Part shown: one piece after another, positions 6,414 to 13,973 of the stretch
Numbering within the stretch: position 1 is the first letter of the stretch
Layout: the number at the start of each line of letters is the position of its first letter
DNA from: GCA-003244245 sp964250265
GTDB taxonomy: Bacteria; Actinomycetota; Actinomycetes; Mycobacteriales; Pseudonocardiaceae
Length of the DNA: 20,199 nucleotides
Direction of reading: 5' to 3'
Assembly: GCA_964250265.1 (NCBI GenBank)
Contig: CAXUFG010000082.1
Coordinates: forward strand, 1-20,199
The notes under the pieces: generated by a model
Seen by the model: the letters and a program-made list of their open reading frames with translations, nothing else
Database searches by the model: none
Told to the model about the DNA's origin: nothing
Program-made: the position numbers and the translations under genes

Positions 6414-7517
6414 GTGCACGCTCGGGTCTCGGTCACCGGGATGTTTCTTCTCCACGGTGCGGTGTTCAGCTCCTGGTATGCGCGCCTGCCCGCAATCCAG
6501 CAGCGGCTGGAGCTCTCCCCCGCAGAGCTGGGGTTCGCTCTGTTCGGTGCCCCGGCCGGACTGCTCGTGGCCATGCCGGCGATCGCCGCGCTGGTGGCCC
6601 GGAAGGGATCGCGCCTCGTCGTGGCCGCGGCCCCGCTCTATCTCGGGACGGTGGTGCTACCCGCGCTCGCGGTCGACACAGTGACGTTGCTCCTGGCTCT
6701 CGTGCTGGTGGGTGCGGCGAGCGGAGTGCTCGATATTGCGATGAACGCCCAGGGCATCGCGGTGGAGCGGGCGTCCGGCGGTGCGCTGTTCAGCTCGCTT
6801 CATGCCGCGTTCTCCTTCGGCGCGCTCGCCGGCGCCGCAGTCGCGGTGGCCGCGGGTGGCGTGGCCGCGCTGCCTTACCTGGCCGTGAGCGCCGTCGTAG
6901 GTGCGGCGCTCGCCGCGGCGTTGGCACCGGGACTGCTCGACGACCGGGGGAATCCCGATGCGCCGCTGTTCGCGCGGCCGGACCGTCGTCTCGCTGCCTT
7001 GGGAGTGATCGCGTTCTGCGCGCTGCTAGCCGAGGGGTCGGTCTTCGACTGGAGCGGTGTCTACCTCACCACGCAGGCAGGCACCACCGCTCGGCTTGCG
7101 CCGCTCGGGCTGGCCGCATTCTCGCTGCTCATGGGGGTGGGCCGGCTCGGCGGTGACTGGGCTGCCGCCCGGGCGGGATCGCCTCGTACGGCGTGCGGCG
7201 GCGCGCTGCTGGCCGCGCTTGGCCTCGGCGTCGCGCTCGTACTGGCGACACCCGTCGCGGCCGTCGCCGGGTTCGCGCTCATGGGCCTGGGCCTGTCCGT
7301 CGTCTTCCCGCTCACCCTGCGTGCCGCCGCGTTGGGGAGCCCGGGAGCCACGGCTCCCAGCCTGGCTGCGGTCTCCACGGCCGGCTACGGCGGTCTGCTC
7401 CTCGGGCCACCGGTGATCGGGCTGCTGGCCGATGCCGCCGGCCTGCGATCGGCGCTCGGGCTAGCCTGCCTGCTGTGCGCCGTGGCTGCGGCACTCGCCG
7501 GTCGAGGCCTGCGCTGA
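6414..7517 (+). CDS. MFS transporter (YbjJ/FucP-like)
   Basis: A 367-residue major facilitator superfamily membrane transporter with about eleven or twelve hydrophobic segments, short for the superfamily. The first helix carries MFLLHGAVFSSWYARLPAIQ, followed by LSPAELGFALFGAPAGLLVA; R-IP-like residues with LS-xELG after helix 1 are typical of the YbjJ group. Helices 4-5 contain GVLDIAMNAQGI and LFSSLHAAFSFGALAGA, and the second half opens near AEGSVFDWSGVYL, another hallmark of that group. I took the GTG at 6414; an ATG at 6441 would remove only nine residues. No ribosome-binding site is evident and the GTG lies just after a large inverted repeat. Substrate unknown; sugar uptake or drug export both occur in relatives. 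It ends 10 bp from the convergent YbaB-like gene. Confidence 0.88.
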   Translation: MHARVSVTGMFLLHGAVFSSWYARLPAIQQRLELSPAELGFALFGAPAGLLVAMPAIAALVARKGSRLVVAAAPLYLGTVVLPALAVDTVTLLLALVLVGAASGVLDIAMNAQGIAVERASGGALFSSLHAAFSFGALAGAAVAVAAGGVAALPYLAVSAVVGAALAAALAPGLLDDRGNPDAPLFARPDRRLAALGVIAFCALLAEGSVFDWSGVYLTTQAGTTARLAPLGLAAFSLLMGVGRLGGDWAAARAGSPRTACGGALLAALGLGVALVLATPVAAVAGFALMGLGLSVVFPLTLRAAALGSPGATAPSLAAVSTAGYGGLLLGPPVIGLLADAAGLRSALGLACLLCAVAAALAGRGLR

Positions 7518-7527
7518 ATCCCGGGTC

Positions 7528-7950
7528 TTAGCAACCGTCGTCGAGTGGTCGGGTCCGGCGAGGGTGCCGCGCGGCCGGGTCCCCGGTGGGGTCGCCGAAG
7601 CGGTTCCGGTAGCTGGCCACGATCTGCGCGGCGGCATCGTCCTCGCTGTCGGGAACCGATGCAGTGACGAGGTCCTGTACCTGAGCGGCCAGGGTGCTGT
7701 GGGCCCGCCGCAGGCAGGTCATCAACTCGGCGGACAGCCGGGCCGGGTCCGCTCCCCGGGCCCGGTCGGTCAGAGTCAGCTCGGTGGGCACACCCTGGGC
7801 GTCCACCCTGACCCGGACCATGCCGTCTGCTGACGTCTCGGTCACCGTGAGTTGGGACATCTGGTGATGCAGGCCGCGGTAGGCGTCAGCCTTGCGTTGC
7901 AGCTGCTCGGCCCATCCGATCAGCGCTTGGCCTGCCTGCCCGGGGTCCAT
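7528..7950 (-). CDS. YbaB/EbfC-like DNA-binding family protein
   Basis: A 140-residue soluble protein resembling the YbaB/EbfC nucleoid-associated family as found in actinobacteria. It opens with an amphipathic helix (GQALIGWAEQLQRKADAYRG), then LTVTETSADGMVRVRVDAQG with VPTELTLTDRA, the family's central beta strands, then a second helix (LSAELMTCLRRAHSTLAAQV), and ends in a charged, probably disordered tail. I preferred the ATG at 7950 because GGAGG lies eight bases upstream and MDP is a common start in the family. An ATG at 7980 would add ten residues. Many actinobacteria carry several such paralogues beside secretion or membrane genes; nothing here fixes a specific role. It is divergent from the PH-domain gene. 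Confidence 0.75.
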   Translation of the reverse strand: MDPGQAGQALIGWAEQLQRKADAYRGLHHQMSQLTVTETSADGMVRVRVDAQGVPTELTLTDRARGADPARLSAELMTCLRRAHSTLAAQVQDLVTASVPDSEDDAAAQIVASYRNRFGDPTGDPAARHPRRTRPLDDGC

Positions 7951-8119
7951 GCCAGCGCCCTCCGGGCTCGGGTTGCGCATGATTGATCTCAACTTTCTGC
8001 GACGCCGATCCGCCGCCCACGTGAGCACGTCCGTCATGACCACGCGCGCCGCCGGACTGTACCTCCCCGCCGCGTCGCCCGCGCAACGGTACCGTGATCA
8101 GTGGCGACGAGGAGGAGAC

Positions 8120-8614
8120 TTGCCCTACCCAGAGGACCTGCTGCGGGGCGATGAGCGGGTGGTGGTGCACAAGCATCCGCACTGGAAAATGCTGGTTCTG
8201 CCGGTGGTGGCGTTACTGCTCATCGTGGGGCTCGGCTCCTACGCGGCCGCGTTGCTCGCGGGAGCATCGTGGCAGCTGTACGGGTGGATTGGGTTGGCCG
8301 TGCTCGGCGGTGCCGGCGTGGTGTGGCTGACCGTGACGCCATTGCTGCGCTGGCGCACCACGCATTTCGTGCTCACCACCAGGCGGGTGCTGGTCCGCGA
8401 AGGTATCCTGTCCCGCAGCGGGATCGACATCCCGATCAACCGGATCAACACCGTGCAGTTCCGGCATTCCCTTATCGATCGGATGCTGGGCTGTGGCACG
8501 CTGATTATCGAATCGGCCTCCGACGAGCCGCTGGAATTCGACGACATCCCGCAAGTCGAGAAGGTGCACTCGCTGCTGTACTACGAGGTGAACCCGGAGC
8601 CGGAGCCCGGATGA
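8120..8614 (+). CDS. PH-domain (bPH2, YdbS-like) membrane protein
   Basis: A 164-residue membrane protein. The start is TTG at 8120 with GAGGAGG directly upstream, a case where the ribosome-binding site decides a start that ATG-only searches miss. It begins PYPEDLLRGDERVVVHKHPH, then has two hydrophobic helices (LVLPVVALLLIVGLGSYAAA and WIGLAVLGGAGVVWLTVTPL). A bacterial PH domain follows (RWRTTHFVLTTRRVLVREGI, INRINTVQFRHSLIDRMLG, CGTLIIESASDEPLEF). The family is common and poorly characterised; a membrane-linked structural or scaffolding role is usually assumed. A TACCGT box at 8090-8095 may be its -10 element. Its stop overlaps the HMG-CoA lyase start as ATGA, so the two are coupled, which is not an obvious functional pair. 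Confidence 0.85.
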   Translation: MPYPEDLLRGDERVVVHKHPHWKMLVLPVVALLLIVGLGSYAAALLAGASWQLYGWIGLAVLGGAGVVWLTVTPLLRWRTTHFVLTTRRVLVREGILSRSGIDIPINRINTVQFRHSLIDRMLGCGTLIIESASDEPLEFDDIPQVEKVHSLLYYEVNPEPEPG

Positions 8615-9549
8615 CCGCAAGGGCCGCCGGACTGCCTGACCGGCACCCGGCGTCCGGGCTGCCGGCGCGGGTGACGATCTGGGAGGTCGGGGCCCGCGAC
8701 GGTCTGCAGAACGAGTCGGTGATCCTTCCGGTCACCGTCAAGGTTGAGTTCCTGGATCGGCTGGCCACGGCGGGACTGCGGGTTCTGGAGGCGACCAGCT
8801 TCGCGCACCCGCGCTGGGTACCGCAGCTAGCGGATGCCACGGAGTTGCTCGGGCAGCTCACCCGGCGCGACGGGGTGCGCTATCCCGTGCTGGTGCCCAA
8901 CGAGCGGGGTCTGGATCGCGCGCTGGCTGCCGGCGTCGCCGAGGTGGCGATCTTCGCCTCGGCCACCGAGAGCTTCGCCCGCCGCAACCTCAACTGCGAC
9001 TTCGAGGCTCAGTTTGCGATGTTCACGCCGGTGCTGTGCCGGGCGCAGGCGAGCGGCCTTGGGGTACGCGGATACATCTCGATGTGCTTCGGCGATCCCT
9101 GGGAGGGCCCGGTAGCGGTCTCCCAGGTCGTCGATGCCGGATGCAGGCTGCTGGAGCTGGGCTGCCACCAGCTCTCCGTGGGCGACACGATCGGGGTGGC
9201 CACCCCGGGCCACGTCGCCGCGGTGCTGGACGGGTTCAGCCGCGCCGGTGTTGGGACCGATGCCCTCGCGGTGCACTTCCATGACACCTACGGTCAGGCC
9301 CTGGCGAACACCCTGGCCGCTCTGCGCGCCGGAGTGAGCTGCGTGGACGCTTCGGCTGGTGGGCTGGGCGGCTGCCCCTACGCCGGATCGGCCACCGGCA
9401 ACCTGGCCACCGAGGACCTGGTGTGGATGCTGGACGGGCTGGGTATCGAGCACGGCGTCGACCTCGACGCCCTGGTTGCCACCAGCGTGTGGATGGCCAC
9501 CCAGCTCGGTAGACCCTCCCCCTCTTCGGCAGTCCGTGCCCTCTCCTGA
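8611..9549 (+). CDS. hydroxymethylglutaryl-CoA lyase
   Basis: A 312-residue cytoplasmic enzyme that cleaves 3-hydroxy-3-methylglutaryl-CoA to acetyl-CoA and acetoacetate (EC 4.1.3.4), the last step of leucine degradation. It has the family signature VGARDGLQNE with catalytic Arg29 and Asp30, ATSFAHPRWVPQLAD for substrate binding, the metal-binding HFHDTYGQALAN (His222, His224), and the loop AGGLGGCPYAGSATGN with active-site Cys255. The ATG at 8611 overlaps the stop of the PH-domain gene; the same frame extends farther upstream, but that is the shadow of the PH gene. Length agrees with the family. No other leucine-degradation gene is adjacent, though the window has an acyl-CoA dehydrogenase at its far right. 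A terminator follows at 9577-9614. Confidence 0.94.
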   Translation: MTARAAGLPDRHPASGLPARVTIWEVGARDGLQNESVILPVTVKVEFLDRLATAGLRVLEATSFAHPRWVPQLADATELLGQLTRRDGVRYPVLVPNERGLDRALAAGVAEVAIFASATESFARRNLNCDFEAQFAMFTPVLCRAQASGLGVRGYISMCFGDPWEGPVAVSQVVDAGCRLLELGCHQLSVGDTIGVATPGHVAAVLDGFSRAGVGTDALAVHFHDTYGQALANTLAALRAGVSCVDASAGGLGGCPYAGSATGNLATEDLVWMLDGLGIEHGVDLDALVATSVWMATQLGRPSPSSAVRALS

Positions 9550-9576
9550 CCTAGCCGATCTACTCTGAGTGCGCCG

Positions 9577-9614
9577 CGAGCCCTGCCGGCGTCAGTGCGG
9601 GCCGGCAGGGCTCG
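9577..9614. terminator. bidirectional terminator hairpin
   Basis: A perfect 14-bp stem, CGAGCCCTGCCGGC (9577-9590) with GCCGGCAGGGCTCG (9601-9614), and a 10-base loop. It lies between the convergent HMG-CoA lyase (stop 9549) and carbonic anhydrase (stop 9629), so it would serve both. There is no U-tract, as is common in actinobacteria. Confidence 0.88.
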
Positions 9615-9628
9615 TGGGACTGCTCAGA

Positions 9629-10117
9629 TCAGACGATCTCGTTGAGCTTGCCGGTCGCCACGTCAAAGACGAACCCGCGGATGGAGTCCTTGTTCGGCAC
9701 GAACGGGCTGATCTTGATCCGGGCGATGGATTGCCGGACGTCCTCGTCGAGGTCCGGGAAGGCCTCGGCTGACCACGGCGGCTTGACTCCGGTCTCGTCC
9801 TGGATGGACCTCTTGAAGTCGTCGTCGTTGAAGGTGAGCATCCCGCAGTCGGTGTGGTGGATGAGGATGACCTCCCGGGTGCCGAGCAGCCGCTGGCTGA
9901 TCGCCAGCGAGCGGATCTCGTCGTCGGTGATCACGCCTCCGGCGTTGCGGATGACATGGGCTTCACCTTCGTTGAGACCGAGGATGCGGTAGACGTCCAG
10001 GCGGGCGTCCATGCAGGCCACGACGGCGACGTGCTTGGCGGGCGGCAGCGGCAGCTGCCCGCCGAAGGTCTCGGTGTAGCGGGCGTTGTTCGCGAGCAGT
10101 TCATCGGTGACGGACAC
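9629..10117 (-). CDS. beta-class carbonic anhydrase
   Basis: A 162-residue enzyme interconverting CO2 and bicarbonate. The zinc ligands of the beta class are present: Cys35 and Asp37 in VACMDARLD, and His88 and Cys91 in IHHTDCGM, with Arg39 forming the Asp-Arg dyad. Length and sequence (NEGEAHVIRNAGG, SQRLLGTREV, FDVATGKLNEIV) closely resemble what I recall of mycobacterial Rv1284. The start is a GTG at 10117, preceded by AGGAG at five bases; the longer open frame upstream is not coding. It probably supplies bicarbonate for carboxylases and is transcribed towards the terminator at 9577-9614. Confidence 0.95.
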   Translation of the reverse strand: MSVTDELLANNARYTETFGGQLPLPPAKHVAVVACMDARLDVYRILGLNEGEAHVIRNAGGVITDDEIRSLAISQRLLGTREVILIHHTDCGMLTFNDDDFKRSIQDETGVKPPWSAEAFPDLDEDVRQSIARIKISPFVPNKDSIRGFVFDVATGKLNEIV

Positions 10118-10421
10118 GCATACTCCTGGTGTGCGGAGGGGATGAGTTTGGGCACCGGGGATCGGCCGCGCGGGGCGGGGAGGCCATGGGCCGACGCGCG
10201 GCCTACCTACAGAACTGATCGAAGGCGTGCATGCGCCGACTCGGCCAGAATTGCTCGAGCACAGCACGCCGCATGCACATATCGATACCCGTTGCTCGCC
10301 ATGCGGGCAAGGGTTTCAGCAGATCGGGTAACGCCGTGCCGTGACATGGACCCCTCGCAGGTTCGTCGCACCTACTCGCGTAGCGGGATCCCTATGCGTA
10401 GACCCATGCCACCGTTCCCGA
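10118..10421. other. 304-bp intergenic region upstream of the carbonic anhydrase gene
   Basis: No gene is supported here. Open frames crossing it are antisense shadows of hisN or the anhydrase. It should contain the anhydrase promoter (none is convincing by eye) and the end of the hisN transcript. A hairpin at 10377-10398 is the only clear structure. Confidence 0.55.
10377..10398 (-). terminator. hairpin downstream of hisN
   Basis: The 22 bases fold into a stem of about nine pairs: CGCGTAG with TATGCG, one wobble and one bulged C, then GG/CC closing around AT. It starts 24 bases past the hisN stop codon, so it may be its terminator. Moderate stability and no U-tract. Confidence 0.35.
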
Positions 10422-11210
10422 TCACAAGCGCAGCAGGGCCAGCGCGGCGTCATGCAGCAGTCCGTTGGAGGACAGGGCGGTGCCGCGGTCGTATCGGGCG
10501 ATTCCGTCGAGGTCGGTGAACCGGCCGCCGGCCTGCTCCACCAGCACCTGCACCGCGGCCACATCCCAGGGACTGACGACCGGTTCGGCGGCGAGATCGA
10601 TAGCCCCCTCGGCGACCAGGCAATGCTGCCAGAAGTCGCCGAAGGCCCGGTTCTCCCAGGTCGCGTCCACCAGCGAGAGGTAGGACGCCCGGATGCGGTG
10701 CTCCGCCCAACTCCCGAGGTGGGTCGTGGAGACGTAGGCATCAGCCAGCTCACTCACCCCCGACACCGTGATGGTTCGGGTCGCTCCGTGGGCATCCCGG
10801 GTGTGTGCACCGGCGCCGGTGGCCGCCCACCAGCGCCGCCGCAGCGCCGGCGCGCTGATCACCCCCACCACTGGTGTGCCGTACTCGACCAGCGCGATGA
10901 GGGTCGCCCAGACCGGCACACCACGCAGGAAGTTCTTCGTCCCGTCGATCGGGTCCAGCAGCCAGCACCGGTCGGCATCCACGGACGCGCCGCCGCGCTC
11001 CTCACCGAGCACTGCGTCGGCCGGCCGCTGGGCGGCCAACACCGTGCGTATCGCGTCCTCGACGGCCAGGTCGGCGTCGGTGACCGGGGTCCGGTCAGGC
11101 TTGCGGTCCACCCGCAGATCCGCCGCACCGGCCCGATCCAGGGTGATCCGGTCGGCGCTGTCGGCCAGGGCCAGGGCCAGGGCCAGATCGGGGGCGAGGT
11201 CGCTCGTCAC
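10422..11210 (-). CDS. hisN: inositol-monophosphatase family, likely histidinol-phosphatase
   Basis: A 262-residue Mg-dependent phosphatase of the IMPase superfamily. Metal-binding motifs are all present: GEERGG, LLDPIDGTKNFLRGVPVWAT and SPWDVAAVQVLVEQAGGRFT. The family includes inositol-1-phosphatase and actinobacterial histidinol-phosphatase HisN. The overall sequence (DRKPDRTPVTDADLAVEDAI, HLGSWAEHRI, WENRAFGDFWQHCLVAEGA) favours HisN, the final phosphatase step of histidine synthesis in these organisms. I chose GTG 11210 because GGAG lies seven bases upstream. Near the N-terminus the residues ALALAL come from a tandem six-base repeat (11163-11185). It is divergent from the OmpR-type regulator and away from other histidine genes. 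Confidence 0.85.
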   Translation of the reverse strand: MTSDLAPDLALALALADSADRITLDRAGAADLRVDRKPDRTPVTDADLAVEDAIRTVLAAQRPADAVLGEERGGASVDADRCWLLDPIDGTKNFLRGVPVWATLIALVEYGTPVVGVISAPALRRRWWAATGAGAHTRDAHGATRTITVSGVSELADAYVSTTHLGSWAEHRIRASYLSLVDATWENRAFGDFWQHCLVAEGAIDLAAEPVVSPWDVAAVQVLVEQAGGRFTDLDGIARYDRGTALSSNGLLHDAALALLRL

Positions 11211-11267
11211 GCCGTCTCCGCACAGCGCAATACGTTGCCGGTCACGAGCACAGGCTGTCATGCCGCA

Positions 11268-11273
11268 TAAGCT
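11268..11273 (+). promoter_or_regulatory. -10 box TAAGCT for a probably leaderless regulator gene
   Basis: TAAGCT fits the TANNNT consensus and ends seven bases before the GTG at 11281, which has no ribosome-binding site. Transcription would begin at or next to the start codon, giving a leaderless mRNA. Confidence 0.45.
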
Positions 11274-11280
11274 GAGCGCC

Positions 11281-11934
11281 GTGCCCACTGTGCTGCTGGT
11301 CGAGGACGACACCGGCATCGCCGTGCCGTTGTCCCGCGCGCTGCAGCGTGAAGGTCACGAGGTGATGGTGGTAGGTGACGGCCACACCGCCTTGACCTGC
11401 GCCGACCAGGGGAACGTTGACCTGCTGGTGCTCGATCTCGGGCTGCCGGGCATGGACGGCCTGGACGTCTGCCGCCGGCTTCGCCGGGTGCGTCCCGACC
11501 TCCCGGTGCTCATGCTCACCGCCCGCACCGACGAGGTGGACTTCGTCGTCGGGCTCGACGCGGGCGCCGACGACTACGTCGCCAAGCCGTTCCGGTTGGC
11601 CGAACTGCTGGCCAGGGTGCGTGCCCTGCTGCGCCGCAGCGCGCCGGACGCGCTAGAGGTGGGTGGCGTCCGGATGGACCTGGCCGGCCGCCGGGTACTC
11701 ATCGAGGGTGCCGAAATCGCGCTGGCCAACAAGGAGTTCGAACTGCTGAGGGTGCTGCTGTCCCGGCCCGGGCAGGTGGTCAGCCGTGAGGAGATCCTCC
11801 GCGAGGTGTGGAAAGACCCTGAGCTGAAGAACTCCAAGACACTGGACATGCACATGTCCTGGCTCCGCCGCAAGATCGGCAGCAGCCGGATCGCCACCGT
11901 CCGGGGGGTCGGTTTCCGCTTCGATGCCCTATAA
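11281..11934 (+). CDS. OmpR/PhoB-type response regulator
   Basis: A 217-residue response regulator, partner of the kinase encoded 31 bp downstream. The receiver carries Glu8-Asp9-Asp10, phospho-acceptor Asp52 (LVLDLGLPG), Thr80 and Lys102 (YVAKPF). A winged helix-turn-helix follows, with LANKEFELLRVLLSRPGQVV and SREEILREVW, and ends DMHMSWLRRKIG and IATVRGVGFRFDAL. Family homology begins at VPTVLLVEDD, so I chose the GTG at 11281; an ATG at 11260 would add seven residues. The frame is open far upstream, but that is antisense to hisN. The target genes are unknown; nearby candidates are the pair itself, hisN and gtrA. Confidence 0.93.
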   Translation: MPTVLLVEDDTGIAVPLSRALQREGHEVMVVGDGHTALTCADQGNVDLLVLDLGLPGMDGLDVCRRLRRVRPDLPVLMLTARTDEVDFVVGLDAGADDYVAKPFRLAELLARVRALLRRSAPDALEVGGVRMDLAGRRVLIEGAEIALANKEFELLRVLLSRPGQVVSREEILREVWKDPELKNSKTLDMHMSWLRRKIGSSRIATVRGVGFRFDAL

Positions 11935-11953
11935 CAGATGCCGCCAACCGGCG

Positions 11954-11959
11954 TAACGT
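11954..11959 (+). promoter_or_regulatory. -10 box TAACGT before the kinase gene
   Basis: TAACGT fits TANNNT and ends six bases before GTG 11966. The gene has no ribosome-binding site, so a second, leaderless transcript may start here in addition to read-through from the regulator gene. Confidence 0.4.
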
Positions 11960-11965
11960 TCGGCC

Positions 11966-13255
11966 GTGCGGTGGAGGATTCTGTGGTCCACGCTGATCGC
12001 GGTGGCGATCACCGGCCTGGTGTTGGGTGGACCGCTGGCGTTCACGTCCTGGCGGCTGGTGGACCACACCACCCGGACGGAGCTGCAGCGCCAGCTGGGG
12101 CAGCTGGCGCCGCGGTTGGAGGGCTTGAATCTGCCGGCTCAACCTGCGGATCTCGCTTCGCTCGGGCGGGTGGTGCCGCCCGGCGCACAGCTCGTGGTGG
12201 ATTCGCCGCGGATTCCCCGGGTGGTGATCGGCCCCGATCCGGGTACCGGTGCCGTCGTAGCGTCATTAGCGCTCGGCCAGCGTGGCACTGCCCGGCTGGC
12301 GGTGCCCCGAAGCGGGGTCCGAAATGAGAAGCTGCGCGTTGTCGCGCTCATCGGGCTCCTGGTGGGGTTGTCGGTGGGTATGGGTGCAGTGATCGCGACC
12401 GTTACCGCGCGGAAGTTGACCGGCCCACTGCAAGACGTCGCCGACCGGGCCGCCAGGCTCGGAGCCGGAGACTTCTACCGGGTGCCGGTCAGGTACCGCA
12501 TCCCGGAGCTTGACCAGATCGCGGAGGTGCTCGACGTTTCGGCGGCCGCGCTGGCTGAGCTGGTCGCCCGGGAGCGGGCACTCGTGGGCGATGTGTCACA
12601 TCAGCTGCGCAGCCGGCTGACCGCGCTGCAGCTGCGGTTGGACGAGCTGGCCGAGCACCCCGACCCGGACACCGCCGCGGAGGCCGAGGCAGCGCTGGAG
12701 CAAGCCGAGCGGCTCGGTGCGGTGCTCGATGATCTGTTGCGCGCCACCGAGGAGGCGCGGGCCGCTACCGCCGAGCCGGTGGCGCTGGCTGAGCTGCTCG
12801 GCGAGGTGGTCGCCGACTGGCGGACTCAGGCCGACGCCGACCGGCGGCCGCTGCGGCTGCGGGTCGCTGAGGGGCTGGTCGCCCGGGTCACGCCCGGCCG
12901 GCTACGGGAGGCACTCGGGGTGCTGATCGACAACGCCCTGCGGCACGGCGCCGGTGTGGTGACGCTGTCCGCGCGGTGGACCGGCGTGGTGCCGGATCGG
13001 ATGGTCGTGGTGGAGGTGACCGACGGCGGCCTGGGGGTGCCCGAGGAGCTGGCGGCCCACGTGTTCGACCGGGGAATCTCGGGGGCGTCCTCCACCGGTG
13101 TCGGGCTGGCGTTGGCCAGGGCGCTGGTCGAGGCCGACGGTGGCCGCCTGGAGCTCAGTTCGGCGCGGCCCGCCCGGTTCGCGGTCTACCTTCGGGTACC
13201 GCGGGCCGAAGAGCTGGTCGGGTCGCCGCGCCCGGGTACCGGCGTGGTGCGCTGA
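11966..13255 (+). CDS. EnvZ/CseC-like sensor histidine kinase
   Basis: A 429-residue membrane kinase. Helix 1 (residues 8-30) and helix 2 (124-147) enclose an extracellular sensor region of about 90 residues. A HAMP linker follows (about 148-200: TARKLTGPLQDVADRAARLG). The HisKA domain has VGDVSHQLRSRLTALQLRLD with phospho-accepting His212. The ATPase domain has N-box IDNALRHGAG (Asn323), D-box VTDGGLGVP (Asp353), F-box VFDRGISG and G-box TGVGLALARALVEADGG. The start is GTG 11966 with no ribosome-binding site. The partner is the regulator upstream. Its TGA at 13253-13255 directly abuts the stop of the opposing gtrA gene. Signal unknown; envelope stress is usual for this architecture. Confidence 0.93.
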   Translation: MRWRILWSTLIAVAITGLVLGGPLAFTSWRLVDHTTRTELQRQLGQLAPRLEGLNLPAQPADLASLGRVVPPGAQLVVDSPRIPRVVIGPDPGTGAVVASLALGQRGTARLAVPRSGVRNEKLRVVALIGLLVGLSVGMGAVIATVTARKLTGPLQDVADRAARLGAGDFYRVPVRYRIPELDQIAEVLDVSAAALAELVARERALVGDVSHQLRSRLTALQLRLDELAEHPDPDTAAEAEAALEQAERLGAVLDDLLRATEEARAATAEPVALAELLGEVVADWRTQADADRRPLRLRVAEGLVARVTPGRLREALGVLIDNALRHGAGVVTLSARWTGVVPDRMVVVEVTDGGLGVPEELAAHVFDRGISGASSTGVGLALARALVEADGGRLELSSARPARFAVYLRVPRAEELVGSPRPGTGVVR

Positions 13256-13777
13256 TCACACCACGTCAGCGGGCACCGGTAGCTGACGGCGCACGTTCTC
13301 GTCGGGGAAGACATACCTCCTGAACGCCCACCACCGGAATACCATCGCCAGCAGCGTTCCGATGACGTTAGCGCTGGCGAAGTCAGCGGCTTCCTGCGCG
13401 AGCAGGCTGACCTGCGGCACTTGCAGGTCCAACACGTAGCGGGAGATCCACAGTGGCGTGGCGTTGATCACCAGGCCGATGCCGCAGACGAGGAAGAACA
13501 GCGAGGCCTCGTGGCGCCGCTCCCGGCCGCCCCGGGTGCGGAAGGACCATTCCCGGTTGAGGACGTAGGACACGATCGTCGCCACCAGCACGGCCACGAT
13601 CTTGGCTGTGACCGGTTTCGGCTCCAGCACCGTCGTCTTGAGCACGGTGAACAGCGTGATGTCCACGACGTAGGTGATCCCGCCGACGAGCGCAAACTTC
13701 ACCAGCTCGCGGTGGCGCACCGCGATGTCGCGGTAGGGCTGCGGGATCCGGATGAGCACCGCGTCGACCAGGGACAC
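13256..13777 (-). CDS. GtrA-family membrane protein
   Basis: A 173-residue membrane protein of the GtrA family, small four-helix proteins linked to flipping or moving lipid-linked sugars, in mycobacteria towards cell-wall arabinogalactan. Helices are ELVKFALVGGITYVVDITLF, VTAKIVAVLVATIVSYVLNR, EASLFFLVCGIGLVINATPL and ADFASANVIGTLLAMVFRWW. The NREWSFR and RWWAFRRYVF motifs after helices 2 and 4 are diagnostic. I chose GTG 13777, seven bases from a TACACT box and without a ribosome-binding site; an ATG at 13819 is in frame but unsupported. The stop touches the kinase stop on the other strand. From memory, mycobacterial Rv3277 is a GtrA protein beside purK; here about 3.2 kb of other genes intervene. 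Confidence 0.9.
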   Translation of the reverse strand: MSLVDAVLIRIPQPYRDIAVRHRELVKFALVGGITYVVDITLFTVLKTTVLEPKPVTAKIVAVLVATIVSYVLNREWSFRTRGGRERRHEASLFFLVCGIGLVINATPLWISRYVLDLQVPQVSLLAQEAADFASANVIGTLLAMVFRWWAFRRYVFPDENVRRQLPVPADVV

Positions 13778-13784
13778 GGCCGCG

Positions 13785-13790
13785 AGTGTA
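13785..13790 (-). promoter_or_regulatory. -10 box TACACT for gtrA, probably leaderless
   Basis: On the minus strand TACACT (TANNNT) lies exactly seven bases before GTG 13777, which lacks a ribosome-binding site. The spacing matches that of the regulator gene at 11281. Confidence 0.45.
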
Positions 13791-13870
13791 CGGACCGTAG
13801 GCACGCACCCGTCTCGCACCGGTGTTCACCGAACGGCCTCGGCTCCTCCACCCGTATTGCGTGCGTGTGC

Positions 13871-13896
13871 GTGAGTGCACCGTGAGCCGGTGTCGG
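13871..13896. repeat. 26-bp motif, copy 1 (candidate operator)
   Basis: This copy matches 17052-17077 in 24 of 26 bases, same orientation, differing at positions 6 and 25. It contains a dyad, CACCG-TGAGC-CGGTG (13878-13892), and two GTGAG direct repeats 11 bp apart, about one helical turn. It lies 77 bp upstream of the 85-aa gene and 93 bp upstream of the divergent gtrA start. I infer a binding site for the XRE protein encoded at 15477-17021. Confidence 0.75.
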
Positions 13897-13973
13897 CGTA
13901 GGGGAACCCCTCGCTTCCCGGGTGTACTCAGCGCTGTCGGCGCGATCGATGGACAGGAAGGTGAGGTGCATCC

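Noticed and set aside
8269..8610. Plus-strand upstream extension of HMG-CoA lyase
   Set aside because: It overlaps the PH-domain gene in another frame; the lyase start at ATG 8611 forms a typical ATGA overlap.
11163..11185. Tandem six-base repeat in hisN as a phase-variation switch
   Set aside because: The unit is a multiple of three, so copy-number change would only add or remove Ala-Leu pairs; too short to suggest more.
10341..11270. 309-codon plus-strand frame opposite hisN
   Set aside because: Shadow frame with no recognisable domain; hisN on the other strand has intact IMPase motifs and a ribosome-binding site.
10768..11280. Plus-strand upstream extension of the OmpR-type regulator
   Set aside because: It is antisense to hisN motifs; the receiver domain starts at 11281.
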